Positions 26,650-40,000 of a stretch of DNA of 64,000 bases are shown piece after piece. The notes under the pieces are model-generated. The model was not told the DNA's origin. It saw only the letters and a list, made by a program, of their open reading frames with translations, and made no database searches. Position 1 is the first letter of the stretch; every line of letters begins with the position of its first letter. The translations under genes were made by a program, and so were the position numbers. The stretch is from NCBI RefSeq assembly GCF_002078875.1, contig NC_034438.1, positions 68,531,484-68,595,483 of the forward strand. Direction: 5' to 3'. Source of the DNA: Numida meleagris. Lineage: Eukaryota; Chordata; Aves; Galliformes; Numididae.

Positions 26650-27316
26650 TTTAGTAGAGATCAGAGAGAGGTGCTGGTCAACAGCAGGCTTAACATGAGC
26701 CAGCAGTGTGCCCTAGAAGCCATGAGGGCAGACCACATTTTGGAGTGCATTAAAAAAAACAGCATAGCTAGATGCTCAAAAGAGGTGATTCTCCTGTTGT
26801 AGTGTTGGCGTGGTCTCAACTAGAATACTGCATGCAGTTCTGGGCTCTATAGAATAAAAAGGATGTTAAGGTCCTTGAAAGCATTCAGAGAGGTGCAGAA
26901 CAGGGGGAAGAGCATGTCCTGTGAGGAGAGGCTAAGGACGCCTGAGTTGTCTAGCCCAGAGAAGAGGAGGCTTAGAGGTGAACCCATTGCTCTCAACAGC
27001 TTCCTCAGGAGGGGAAGCTCAGAGGGAGGTGCCAGGCTCTACTCCTGGTCACCTATGATAGAACAGGAGTGGCACAAAGCTGACAAGGTGAGCTTCTGAC
27101 TGGGCATTAGGAAACATTTTTTTCACTATGAGAGTGGTGAAACACTGGATCAGGCTTCCAAGAGAGCTGACCGATGCCTCATGCCCATCAGCATTCAAGA
27201 GACATTTGGATAACACCCACAGTAATGGTCTGTAATTTTTGGTTAGCCCTTAAGAGGGCAGATAGTTGGACCAAATGATCTTTGAAGGTCCCTTCCAACA
27301 GATCTATTCTATCCTA
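26650..27316 (+). mobile_element. CR1 LINE fragment, plus strand
   Basis: Sense-strand CR1 ORF2 end and 3' UTR, degraded. Matches include ctggtcaacagcaggcttaa and catgagccagcagtgtgccc, then ctagcccagagaagaggagg, corresponding to the SLEKRRLRG region. It closes with gaaggtcccttccaacagat and tctattctatcc. An open frame at 26,863-27,099 lies within it and still reads part of the thumb region (LSSPEKRRLRG). Several indels break the rest. Confidence 0.9.
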
Positions 27317-27384
27317 AGTCTACATAAAACTAAGTGACTGTTGGATCTCATTGCTGTTATAAACATCTACAGTGCTGGAGTCAA

Positions 27385-27684
27385 GTCAGTGGGGGTGGAC
27401 TCTTTTTAGTAGTGAGCATCAGTAGAATAAGGGGCAATGGCAGAAACTGGAACACAGGAAGTTCCATGCTAATGCAAGGAAGAACTCCATTGTCAGAATG
27501 AGCACTGGAACAGGCTGCCCAGAGAGGCTGTGAATACCTCCTTCCATGGAGGTATTCAAGACCCATCTGGATGCCTATCCGTGAGGCCTCCCATAGGGAC
27601 CTGCTTTAGCAGGGGATTGAACTCGATGATCTCCAGAGGTCCCTTCCAACCTCTACAATTCTGTAATTTTGTGATTCTATGATG
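27385..27684 (+). mobile_element. CR1 3'-end fragment, plus strand
   Basis: It starts near the block ggggcaatggcagaaactgg / aacacaggaagttccatgct, continues through gaacaggctgcccagagagg, and ends at ggtcccttccaacctctaca with attctgtaattttgtgattc and tatgatg. It follows the preceding CR1 fragment by about 70 bases in the same orientation, and its younger-looking 3' tail suggests a separate insertion. Confidence 0.92.
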
Positions 27685-30600
27685 TTACTGACAGGCAGGA
27701 TATACTAATCTCACCTCAGTTTATTCTGTAGTCTACTACCTTTAAAGAACAGCGAGAGCAGTTTAAGGTTGCTACAGAGTCTGAAGCACACACGGGAACT
27801 TCATCACAAGATTCCAAGTAAGTATAACTTTCATAAGGAAACCTAGGGAGGAAGACAGGACAAGGAGGAGACTGGACAGTCAAAGGCTTCTTCCAAACTA
27901 AATTATTTTATGATTTATGATAGAACCAACCATCCATATCTTCAGTATCAAGTACTTACACATTAAAGGAATGATACCAAGGGCAAACTGATGGATGCAT
28001 AAATCTCTGAAGGAGAAATGGTACTGGATCATAGATTTATGGATGAGAGCCTGGACTGGTTGTATATTAAGACTAGTAATCCACATTTAGAACTGACCTT
28101 CTCAGGAAGATTTTATAATCAAGTGCAACACTAACCAAAACCAATATACAATGCAAAGTAATTGTTTAAAAACAAGTAATGAAATGTAATCCCTGTATGA
28201 AGGCACTATGATTCAGAAATGGCAATGAAACTAGAGGTATACAAAAAAATCATCCATTGTAGCTAGAATCTGATGGTACATTCCTGGAACTGTATTCACT
28301 AACATCCACATCAATGAGCTACAATGCCACTCCAAACAATAAAAGCGTACAATTTCAAAATGTCACCCTCTGTATTGTTACCAGACAAGTAGGCTGAGTC
28401 AGGTAGAGGAGTAAGTGCCTCAGTACACTTCTGAAAAGACTCTGCCTGACAGTGAGTGGATAAGTTCAACAATGGGAAAGGACAAGGAATTGATGGTCTA
28501 CTACCGAGTCCTGGATGAACATGGATGTCAGGAAGAAGTACAGTCAACTTCAGAATTCCGTGCTCTAAGGCAACTACTCCTAATAAAAAAAAATAAAAAT
28601 ATTTTATTTCAATGCTAAAGAAATAAAAGTGGTACAACTCAGAACAACTACTACAAAGTTTCTAAAATATACATACATGTAATTTCACAACTCTATTAAA
28701 ACTACTTTTAATCACAAAACAATGTAATTAAACACATTACAACATACCTTACAGGAAACTACATATCAAGTAGCAATCAGGGCTGCATAGTGTGTATACA
28801 CATCCAAACACTAATCCCATTTATATTAAAGCCCAAATGAAATAACACAGTAGCTAACACAAAACATTCTCTCAGAACTGCTTCACTTTTATCGCAGCAT
28901 TTTCACTCTATTGGTTTAATTAACATATTAAGTCAAGTCCTTATGCCTTCTCAAATGCATGCCCACACCAACAGGAAAACATCATGATCTTTTAAACTCA
29001 GCTCAGAACTTTTTACAGCAGCTGAAGCAATATCCTCCACCCACTATTAGAATGAGGTTCACAGGTGTGGATGTAATATGAAAGAAGAGGAAATATTCAC
29101 TTTAAGATGCCCTTTATCTGAGATGTGTTTTCCACACGTATCACAAACCATATTTATCTTCAGAAACATAAAGAACAGTAAGCTATCTTTTCATGAAAAA
29201 CATCTCCACATCTCTGCTTCAAGATTTATCCTGCAAAATGAAGTCTGTGTGCAGTCACATAGCACTTGCTTGACTTACCTATTTTTGAGTGGCTCAGATT
29301 ACCCACATGAGATTCAGTAACTAAGAAACAGTCATCCAAGAGGCTGCATGACCACATAAATTTAGCGTCATTAAAAAAGTAACTGTTTATTCTTCTTCTA
29401 AGTCAGAGTTCTGACTCTTCTCTAGGAAAAGGGATAGGCCACTGATTTTCACTACAAACTTCTTCTGGACAGTTGCCCAGGTGCTAAGTAAACACTGTGT
29501 ACACCATTGATAAGGCTTGTCAGCATGCTTAGTGCAGCCTGTCACTCAAATGCAGCAAATGGCATATATTAAACTGAGCATCAGCATCAGTAAACAGTTT
29601 CTGGGCTTACACTTCTTGACAGAGGAGGAAGAGGCTAGAAGAAGAACAGATAGTGATAGAAACACAGAAGAAATTTTCAAGTTGTTGAAATCTTTAACTC
29701 TCCAAAGAATTCACAGCTTTTCTTACATGTAACACTTGAAGCCTGAACCTGCTTGCATAAACAATTCACAACTAGCTAAAGAAAGTTTGAAAGTAGTAAT
29801 TTTATTTCCCACCTAACCGGAGGAGCACTGTTATGGCAATCTAAAAATCTTCAATAGAAAGACAGAACACTAGCATTCTTAAAGGAAGAACTTGACAAAA
29901 TAAATAAATAAATAATATATGAAGAAAACATGCTCAGGAAGCAACATTCCTAACTGGTATAATTTCCACAGCACATTTCTAAGGCAGTCCAATGTCTATT
30001 AGCACAAATTACAGTACACAAGCACTGAACTTTCAGATAAAAGATAAACTAATCACTGAAGTCTCATTTGTGCAGTTGGCAGTGTGGTACATGATGGTGT
30101 ATTTTTGCTGTTCAGTGATCTTTTTTCCCCTATTTACTATTAGATCATTTTCAAGAAATTCCCCCCCAGCAACCCTCCAATTCTATTTTATCAATCTTGT
30201 TTTTAATTGGCCTATGCTCTGGACATGTCTATATATCCTCAAAGTCAAATATAACAGACCCAAAACAGAAACTAGAGCAAGCTACTGTGCTTGAATTATA
30301 CTCCATCACAAGATGTATGTTAGACAGTAACTATTCGCACAATCCAGTTGTTTTCAGATGGAGGTTTATTCTGAAGAAAAAAATGAAAATATGTTCTGAC
30401 AATGTCAAAAATGTTCTGCTTCCAAATGACTTCCCCTTTCAAATTCTGTTTATATTATGTTATGATGGCAGACATGAAAACATGAAGATGAAATGGAAAC
30501 CAAACACAACTCAAAATACCTTGGTCCAGCCGCTATTGGTTCATTTTTAGCTTTCCTCTGGAAAACGACAAGTTGAGGAAATTTGGCACTATCTCAGATT

Positions 30601-33600
30601 AAACCAAATCTCTAAGTCTGCCATGACACAGAATGCACTGTTTTGCAGCATTACTGGATGGTAAAACTGAAGTCAAAATCAAAGCAGTGGATATTGTCAC
30701 AATGGAGAACATTCCTTCACTCTATCTAAAGAAACCAAATCTAGCTAAAAGAAGCAAAAGAATTTTCCTTTTGAGTCTTCGTGAAAACAAAGATTTAAAG
30801 ATTTGAATTTGTTTTGATGTCCATTTCTTAAGAAGCCATAAAATATTTTTGCTTCAAGTCTTAAAAACAAAAAAAAGACCTCCTTGCTCCACAGCATCCA
30901 CATTACTAGAGATTACACAGCTGAGTATTACCTTCAACATCATGTCTTCAACATGAGTTACACAATTACTTTGGTGAATTTAACTGCAAAAGTGAATGAC
31001 TGTCCATTTTCCCTTGGTACTACTCATAATTATTCTGAATCAAAGGTATGTCACTTCATTTCAAGGGACAATAAAGCACAGTTTATTTCCTCAGTTCATA
31101 TGTATATAGACAACAAAGCAGAGCTGGTAAAGATGCTAATTTAGTCTTAAATATCAAGAAAAATTCCAACATATCTTCTGGATCTAAGATTTCTTTGCTG
31201 CTTTATTTGTTTCCTAAGACCCCTCTGTTGATTCTTTTGGCTTTTTTTTTTTTTTTTTTTAATCATATGGAAGAGGCTTTGGGGTTTCCATTTAAATCAT
31301 CCAGTTGCAATCCCAAGAAATTTACACTGAAATCCCAAAAGCTTGCATGTATGATACTAAAAAAAAGCAATTCCAGAAATTGTGAAAACTTACTTAAAAG
31401 CTTTGACAGCTTTCAGAAACAAAAGGTGTACCTAATGCCTGTGAATCTGTATGCTTTCCTTGGAAACAGTGTCCTTGTGGTGAGTTAAAGGTGAACTTAT
31501 GCCTCTATCCTCTTTTCAGAATCTTCAAAGTCCCTCCTCTCTCAGACTATGCGGTACATTCACCATTAATTCTCTTTTGGCCAATCTGCCTTGCACAAAA
31601 GCAGAATAACCATACAATTCTCATTCACTTCCCCTCTAAACAGTCTTGAGAGTATAGTTCCATTACTCTTCATTCATCTTTCATTGTGCAAGTATACCTT
31701 AGCAGTATCTTGATAACATCCAACTGGCTCATGTGTCCCAAGTCAAAACAATCACAGAGTTGGTATGGTCATACTTGGCAGCCTGTTTTCTCCAAAGACT
31801 CTTCCTATGTCCACAGTCCTAACTACTGCTGATTCACTAGATTTAGCAATACTGACTGCATACATTTGATAACTACAGTTATCAAAGCTCTAATGGTAAG
31901 GAATACTGCAAATATTTTAAAATTTTTTCCCCCTTTTTTTCCCCATTCAAGCAAAACCGCCTGGAAAAGCAGCCATAATGCAAAAATCTGCTTTATGCAT
32001 GCTTTTAAAAAGTTACTAAATATATCCATATTAGAGTAATTGATTTGATTTACTCTTCATTACATTACAAGTACATCTACTTATTAAGACAGTGCTCTTT
32101 AGGAAGTGACCTTATAAAGGAGAAGTACTTGATTTATCTAACACACAGACCTGCATTATACCTATCATGTCCTGCTCTAGCAAAATAAATTGGCATCACT
32201 AAAAGCTGGAGAAGCATTGTTACCACAGGACAAACAGTTAAGGCACGACAGAGCCAGCTCAGTTTCCAACATTTCTCATGTTGGAAATATAGTACTAGAA
32301 GGTAGTACCAGCCCCTCCAAAGGCTTGAGCCTTTTCAATAAGGTTGTATATATCGGGTAATGGAGTACAGAAATACTGTCAATGTCACCTCCTGCCTCAG
32401 AGGGCTTAAATTCTGGGCAGTAAAAACAGTCAGTGTAGAAAAAAGGCAAATACTATCAACCAAGCTGTACAAAGGACAAGTATGTAGCTGTAGGCACACA
32501 AGACACCACATCAGCAAACCTCAGTTCTGAATCCATTTAGAATTGCCTCCATGGCTTCAAGATGGTACTGCAATCTCAGCTTTGACATTGGATTAATTAT
32601 GTAAGGTTACCCAAATGAGATTTTTGCACCCACAAAAATGCTCCAGTGGACAACCAACATCGAATCCATTCTAAAAAAATGTATGTGTCTTTTTCATTTG
32701 GATGAGATCCTCACTGTTACTACCTATGTAACTAAAGACCGCTAGAAAACTGAGAAAGTGGTTGTCACTGAACATGAGACCTTAGTTCTGATAAATTCAG
32801 TCAGCCTGTACTGACAGAAAACTACTCCCTGAGGACTATTTACAGGGCAAGTGAATGAGAATAATGTTTAGCTCATACTAGCTCAATCACCCAGGGTGAA
32901 ATAGATCAGAATGCATTTATATCTCACTTTTCAACTTCTTCCTCTAATTTTTTTTATTTTGAAAAATAACTCTTTCCTTTAGTTGCAGGAAGTGCAAGGT
33001 ATCCCTAGGGAAACAGATGCTTGCTACATATGTGAATGCCAAGTGAAGTCTTTGAAATGCTGTGGGACTGCTACTGAGTCTCTAAGGATATCTCCTTCTA
33101 ACAAAACTTGTTAGAGTCTTGGTGTTGGTTTCTTTTGCAGCCTCTGAAATGTGATCACTGCAACTGCGCAGCACACAAACAACGGAACAAAGACAGGAAG
33201 GCAGGTGCAGTGTATTGTGACAGGCAGGAAGCTTCAAGAATCAGAGTTAGACAAAGAACAGCACTTTAAAAGCTTCATCCTAAAAAGAGGCAAACATTTG
33301 TGGCCTTTTTTTTTTTTCAACAAAAGGCAAATTACTGGTCAGAACTCTCTGCAGTATCTGTTACAATAACACTATACCAAAATAATATACTGTTCTTAGC
33401 TTCAGTGTTCAGCTGTGAAGGTCCTGTATCCATCTCTGAGAATAGGATTCACACAGTCCATTCTTGTGATGTCTTACCAAACTCTTAAAGCTCTAAGTTT
33501 CTATAAACCAGGTGTTTATCTGCCTCTCATGTAACTCAGATTCCTGATTTGTGACTCAGAAACCTATGCATGCAACTGCTCATAGCCTTTGTGGCTGAGT

Positions 33601-34514
33601 ACTTTAACTAATTATACAACAACAATCAGAAGCACAGAAAACAGCAATGCTAATGAGAGAACAGCCTCCCTGAACAGAGAGAACAGGGGCAAGGAAGATA
33701 ATGGGGACAGAAAGGTTGTTTAGGCTATACCTGGCAAAAAAATCCCAGTAATTTACCCTCAAACATACATCAGTGTGACATGAGACCATTGCATCATGGG
33801 ATTAGTTTCTGTCATGCAGGTTAAGATTTTAGGAGCAAAATGGTCTGAACACAGTAGCACCAATAATTGACATGCAACTCAGTAAGCAAATTTCACAACA
33901 TATTTCCAAGCCTACTTGGCTTTTCGCACATTCATTGACTTCAGCTGCACTTAACTGGCAGCCTCACATCTGCCTCAGTACCCAGAATATGGTGACAATA
34001 CCATTACAGAGCAACTTTAAAAACATTTAAGTAATCCACCAGTTTCACAGAGTTGGTTCCAGTGGCAAAAATGAGAGGTAAATACTTCAACTGGATCATC
34101 TGCTGAAACCACATCTCAATCCTTTTTTTCTTCCCCTTCTCATTTCCAACAGACACTTCTGATCACTTCTATTCTGACACAAACCAAACCTTGACTTCAA
34201 GGTAAGCCTTAGCTCTTGACAAGTTTCCCTTCAAAAAAATCTCGGAGCGGATTTATATCTGTTTACAACATTTTTGGTTAGTTTTTTCTTTTTTTTCCCC
34301 ACACAAATATGATTTCAAAATACCTTTCAGAAGTTAAAAGACAGCCTATATTGAAACAAAATGCTGTGGCTACTTCAGAGACAAATGCAAAACTATCAGC
34401 TGAACACAGCCCAAACTGTGTTGGAGATAGTAAGACTTTTAACACACAAATTTTATTCAAACAAAACAAAAGACTGTGGCACATAGCGTGTTCAAGAAAC
34501 ACATTTCACAAAGA
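27685..34514. other. Noncoding, AT-rich interval
   Basis: No repeat family or supported exon was seen. It includes a T19 run at 31,242-31,260, an (ATAA)n tract near 29,897-29,915 and a T13 run near 33,307. The longest open frames (28,311-28,637 minus; 30,197-30,550 plus) are AT-driven, and their proteins match nothing I know. Confidence 0.45.
31242..31260. repeat. Poly(T) tract, 19 bases
   Basis: An uninterrupted run of 19 T. It reads as a poly(A) tail on the minus strand, but the sequence to the right shows no recognised retrocopy. Confidence 0.9.
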
Positions 34515-34758
34515 TTCACAGAATCACAGAGGTTGGGAGGGACCTCAAAAGTTCACTGAGTCCAACCCCCTGCCAAAGCAGGTTCCCTACAACAGGTCAC
34601 ACAAGTAGGTGTCCAGCCATGTGTTGAATATCTCCATTTATGAACATTAATCAGATCTCTTCTCAGACTTTTCCCCAGGCTGAACAGACCCAGGCCTTTC
34701 CTCATATGGGAGATGCTCCAGGCCCTTTCTCATCTTTGTGGCCCTCCTTAAATGCAGC
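34515..34758 (-). mobile_element. CR1 3'-end fragment, minus strand
   Basis: It begins ttcacagaatcacagaggtt followed by gggagggacctcaaaagttc, then the antisense of the ORF2 end (aggctgaacagacccaggcc; tgctccaggccctttctcat). Part of the usual 3' UTR block is deleted near 34,630. It ends near ctttgtggccctcctta. Confidence 0.88.
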
Positions 34759-36866
34759 ACAGTAAGGCAATTTTAAATCTACATTTAGCCGTAAAAAACA
34801 GCATTCTTATATCTTGTTTGGGTATGTGTATTAGTTGATAAGCAATCCTGACAGACCAAAAATTGACCAAATGTTCACAGTACCACATGAAGTTTCACAG
34901 TTACAAGTCAATTTTTTGGCTCATAGAAATCACGTCAGCATCACTGACTGCACTGGATCTAAACAAAGATGAACTGTTTCCCACCAAATAAGACCCAGTA
35001 CTACGTAGTCTATTTATTTATTCATTTTTACCTGTAACACAATTTTGCTTCCCTGGCCAGAAATCACAGTGGATCAGTCATTTTCACCAGACAGCATGCT
35101 TCAGTGAATCAGATATTGTACTGAAGAATGTAATTCTACTGTCATGACAGCTTCCAAACCAGTTTCCCATGCAGAGATCTATGGAATGGAGAGGTATATC
35201 TTATAAAATCTGCATTTTAAGGTAACAGCAAGATTTAATCCTGCTGCTGAGTAACTGTGTTGGAAAATAAAAATAGACACATCTCAAACAACATCTTTGA
35301 GAAAATCCATTGAAACAGATTGCTGGACAGGCACACTTCATACTGGCAAAAAGATCCACTTATTAAAGTTTATTATGTACTAATATTTCCTCTTGTATGA
35401 AGACATACATTTCTCTCGAGAACAATAGCATGGTGATACCAAAATGAACTCAAGAAAAGCCTGTAATCACACACAATTTGGGAAACATTGCAACAGTTAA
35501 GGAACATTCTGAAGTAAAAGAAACCCATAGCTATAGATATTTTTCAGTAAAACTTTGTGTTTCCATTTCTTTTCATGGTGGCAGAAGCTGTGAAGAACCT
35601 GTTATGGCAGCACTAAGTCCAAAAAAAATCTTTATGTTCCTAAAATAAAAATAAAACCTCTCCAAGAAATGCTGAATTTCTCGACAAAAATAAGAGAACG
35701 TTCTGTATGAATATGCATGGATTTGCCAGCTGAAACCTAACTTCTGCTGTATGATATTCAAGAAAATGGTGCTTAAAGAAGGGATAGGTTACTTCCTATT
35801 AATTAGGATGGAGTGGTCTTACTTTTATTTCAGAAAGAAGAAATGCTCTTCTTGCTGTTTGCATTTAATTTTTTCCTTGTGAGATGATCTGTAAGCGCAG
35901 AGTTTACAGACTTGCTATCCTGTGGCTGGTTTGCACATGATAATTCAAAACAAAAGAGTCCCACAGACAAGCTCTGTGGAAACCCAGCTGTTCCTTTGGG
36001 TGAGTTTCCTCTTCCTAAAATATCTGTAAAAAGAATATCTTGGTTCTTAACTCTACACCATTTGGCATTTTTGAGATCAGCATGTTAAGATCTGGCAAGG
36101 CAATGAATGGCTTCCTCCTACCATTTCAAAAATACTCAAGAAAAAAACAACAAAAGGCTGTGCATACTCTGGCACAGGCCTTTCCTGAAACACGTACTGG
36201 AAATAAATCATCATATGGAGTTCACTGCCAAGACTTTCACCAAATGTTAGAGATTCAGCTGTAACAATGAATCCTATGGAGATGAGTTCAGCAAATTATT
36301 AGTATGACACTATCAATAAAAATGTAGTGCAACACAACAAAATTATGCTTATTTGACACAATTCAGCATACTTGTTTGAGACAACCCTGTAAAACCTTTG
36401 AGACATACATAAAGAGACATCAAGTTTGAAATTCTAGGTAATTGTGCAATCTCCGCTAAATGCAGAGTACTGAACAGGTCATTAGATGTCTCTAAGATAT
36501 CCAGAAGTGTTCTTCTGCTGTTCTATCAAGCTATTTCCCATCCTTATATAGTTCATCATTAAAAATATTTCTGCCTAGCTTAGTTAACGAGGCTTTTCTA
36601 CAGGATTTTCTACAGCATGTAAATACACTTCTATAAGGCAGCAGCAAAGATTTGCAGAATGCTTTCGGAAAGGTATCTAGCCATTGTCACTGTGCCTACA
36701 ATACTGTAGAAATACTTTCAGTTTGAGTGCCTACAGAAGAGCTTATGATATTCATGAATAAAATTGGTATTTTACATACTATATATATTCTATTGTCATA
36801 CAAAGAATGGCCCCAAATTACTGCTGTGATGATAGTAACTCTGCAGTGTTGCACATCTACCACACA
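34759..36866. other. Noncoding interval
   Basis: AT-rich sequence; nothing recognised on either strand. Confidence 0.5.
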
Positions 36867-37062
36867 GAATGGCAGGCACTGGAAGAGACCTCAAGAGATC
36901 ATCAAGTCCAGCCCCCTGCTAATGCAGGTACCCTTCAATAGGTCTCACAGGTAGGCATCCAGATAAGTCTTGAATATCTCCGGAGAAGGAGACTCCACAA
37001 CCTCTCTGGGCAACCTGTTCCAGCGCTCTGTCATGTATATGTTCAGAATTGCACTCAGTCAC
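36867..37062 (-). mobile_element. CR1 3'-end fragment, minus strand
   Basis: cacacagaatggcaggcact is followed by ggaagagacctcaagagatc, then ggagactccacaacctctct and gggcaacctgttccagcgct, the antisense CR1 3' UTR. The octamer tail is decayed. About 200 bases remain. Confidence 0.87.
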
Positions 37063-40000
37063 TATTTGTTTTTCATTTTTAAATTCAAATACTATGAAAA
37101 AAAATGGCCAGTTTTCATTCTGAAGTACAAATTAGCTAATACCTCAAAACTCTAACAATCCTCTAAGACCCTTAAAGTAAAACAGTAAGAAATTCTTTAG
37201 TAAAATAATCAGATTACTACTTCATCAAAGAGCAAACCAGGGGGTAGTCTGCAAAACAACTAACTTATCCTTTTAGATTGCTGGGGTTTTTTTGTTTGTT
37301 TATTCTTTTACTCAAAAAGAGGCTCCTCAGCTGATGAAGTTTTCTGTAAGGAACTGAAATCAGAAATGCCGCAGCCCCATTCTCCTGCCAAAGCACAGTA
37401 TGAAGTATGTGCCTGTTCTTTTACAGCTACAACTGATAGCAGGGCAACAAGGGAAGTCTGGGAAGAAGTCTTACTCTGACTCAAGTCAAGCAGATGCAGA
37501 ACAGCCTTAGGCATAACAATGTTTTCCTGTGTTAGTAAAATCACTTTCCTAGCACTAAAAGAAAATGACTCATTTTAAGACTTTTTTGTTGTTACACTGC
37601 AGTCTATATGACAGTTTCTGGTATTTGGTAGCAGTTCATGCAGTCTCTCTTAAGATACTCACCAATTCAGTGAACTATATCCAAAAATGAATACAGAATG
37701 AGGCTCAGATTCAAAGCAGTGGTGAGACATTAGTAAGCAAGGCTGCTAACTCAGGAGCTGGTGAACAAATGGTTTCCTCACTACAACATATGCTCAGTTC
37801 TCAGATGTAATGCTTTAACCCAAACAATTCCAATACCAATTAAAAATCAGACACAAGCTTACAGATAGTCAAGTGATAAAAAACAGGTACTCCTATCCTG
37901 ATGTGCCTCTGTCAACCATGTGGTTCTGCATGAAGACATGAGCAATGGTCTCAATATCCAGGTGAAATAATTTTCCAATCCAGATTCTTTCAGTGTGAAG
38001 CCACCATCACAGCTGTGTCATCTTGCACTCCACTTTACTTTCAAGCTGCTTATTAAAAGCGTATGTAAATTGACATTCTCTTCAACAGCTCATTACCGTG
38101 CCAACACCATCCTCTGGCCTCCAGAACCTTGACTTCAAAAATTATGGATTATGAAATAAATGAGATTTTATGGATTTCTTTAACAATCCTTCAAGAGCTT
38201 CCAATATTATTGTCTTCTGCAAAGAGCATTTTCACCTAGCTCTCTGGAAGGCATGTCATTATCACCAAAATCAGATTTAGAGATTATTTCAAATAATAAT
38301 AACCAAATTAGGTAAATACATAATGAAATACATTGTTTCATGCTCAAATGTATTTTCATTATAAAATACAAAGGCCATGAGGAAAATAATTAATGCAAAA
38401 ACTTTGATATTGTTTTCAATGCATTTCTTGTTTCACCTTCCAAAATTATCTTCTGAATGACTTAGACTAAACACTGTTGGCTTTTTGTAATTGCATCTTA
38501 GAAGTTGGAAAGAAAAATGAATAGATAAAAACAAGCTTTAGCAAACTGAGAGCACAGCCACTAAATCCGGTGCTACAAAAAGCACTTTTAAGTGCCATTT
38601 TAATTGACATGCTGGAATAATGGCTTTCATTTAATACTCCTCAGTCTTTGTACTACACAGCATGAATGCATGGAAATGAAATTTAATTTTCACCAAAAGC
38701 CAGACTGACACGTCCTTATTCTGCAGTAAATTTGAAATAACATACACAATTTCAGCCACAGTTTTAATGCCAAGAGGCAGATCTATGTCAAACAGAATTT
38801 GGCACAGGTATCGTTAAAAATACTTCCAAGAGTCAGGCTCAGAAACTAGTGTCCAGCTCTTGCACCATTCAAAATCTGAGAAAAGCAAATGCTGCCACTG
38901 CTGACTCTGTAGCCTCCTGCCTTTGAGAAAACTGCAAATCAGGCCTGGCATCAGGAGAGCTTCTGGTGAGAGAAGGCCTGAAAGCACTTCCAGCTAGAAG
39001 AACTGACGAAACTCTGGACAAAGCTTTACTGGGGAACAAAGGCATTCCCATTTATACGCAGCCACTGGACAAGTGTATTCTCTTGCATCATTGGTCCAAT
39101 AAGACAGGAACCAAGCCTGGAGCTCCACTTTGCCAGTGTATGATAACAACCAAACAACATCAGGTAGAGAACAAAACAGACCAGCAGGTAGAGACTATTA
39201 AGGCACTAAGCTTTACATAACTCCTTAGAAACTTCCTTTACTTACCATAGCATATTTAACTTCAGCACTGGGCTCAGTACCTCACTCTTTGACAAGACGA
39301 CACGTGAAAACAGTGCAAACAAAAGCAGCTTCTGCTCCTTCTTTTGGCAGGTTATCAGTACTGCTGGTTTTAAGTCTGCTAGGCTCTTTCACCTTGTTTC
39401 CTAACAGCGCTGCTGCAGTGAGGACACGTCAGCACACCTTCTGAACTAGGGTGGAGCTATTAGAGTCGTCCACTCACAGAAATTTGTTTCATGCACAGCT
39501 GTTCTTTCTTCGCGAAGAAAAGCAAAATATAACAGCTTACAAAGACCATAGCGCACTGCCATCTAGTGATTGTCGCCATAAATATAAAAGTTTGCACTAA
39601 TTCATGCTGCAAATAGAATGAATATTATTGATAATCGAGATTCATTTCTATCTTACTTTCTGAGGCAAAACTTCTGTGTAACAAGCTGTAAGGGGAATAA
39701 TTAACTATATCAGAGTTCAGGCATTTGTTACTCAGCACTTGCATTTCAAAGGAAAAATGCTACATGCCCACAAGAAGAACCTACTCATCAACCTTAACTA
39801 CAAAGCATTAGGAGAAGAGCTAAAATTTTCAGTACTCTAAAGAACACAAAAGAAAAAATAGTCAGCAATATCGCTGTAGTTACCTAGGCAGGATATATTG
39901 ATGAATTTTGAACTGGAATGAGACTACAGGCGAAAAGAGAAGCTACACAGCTCATACACAGGCCTAAATTGTTTTCATGACAGCTGCAGAAAATGTCCCT

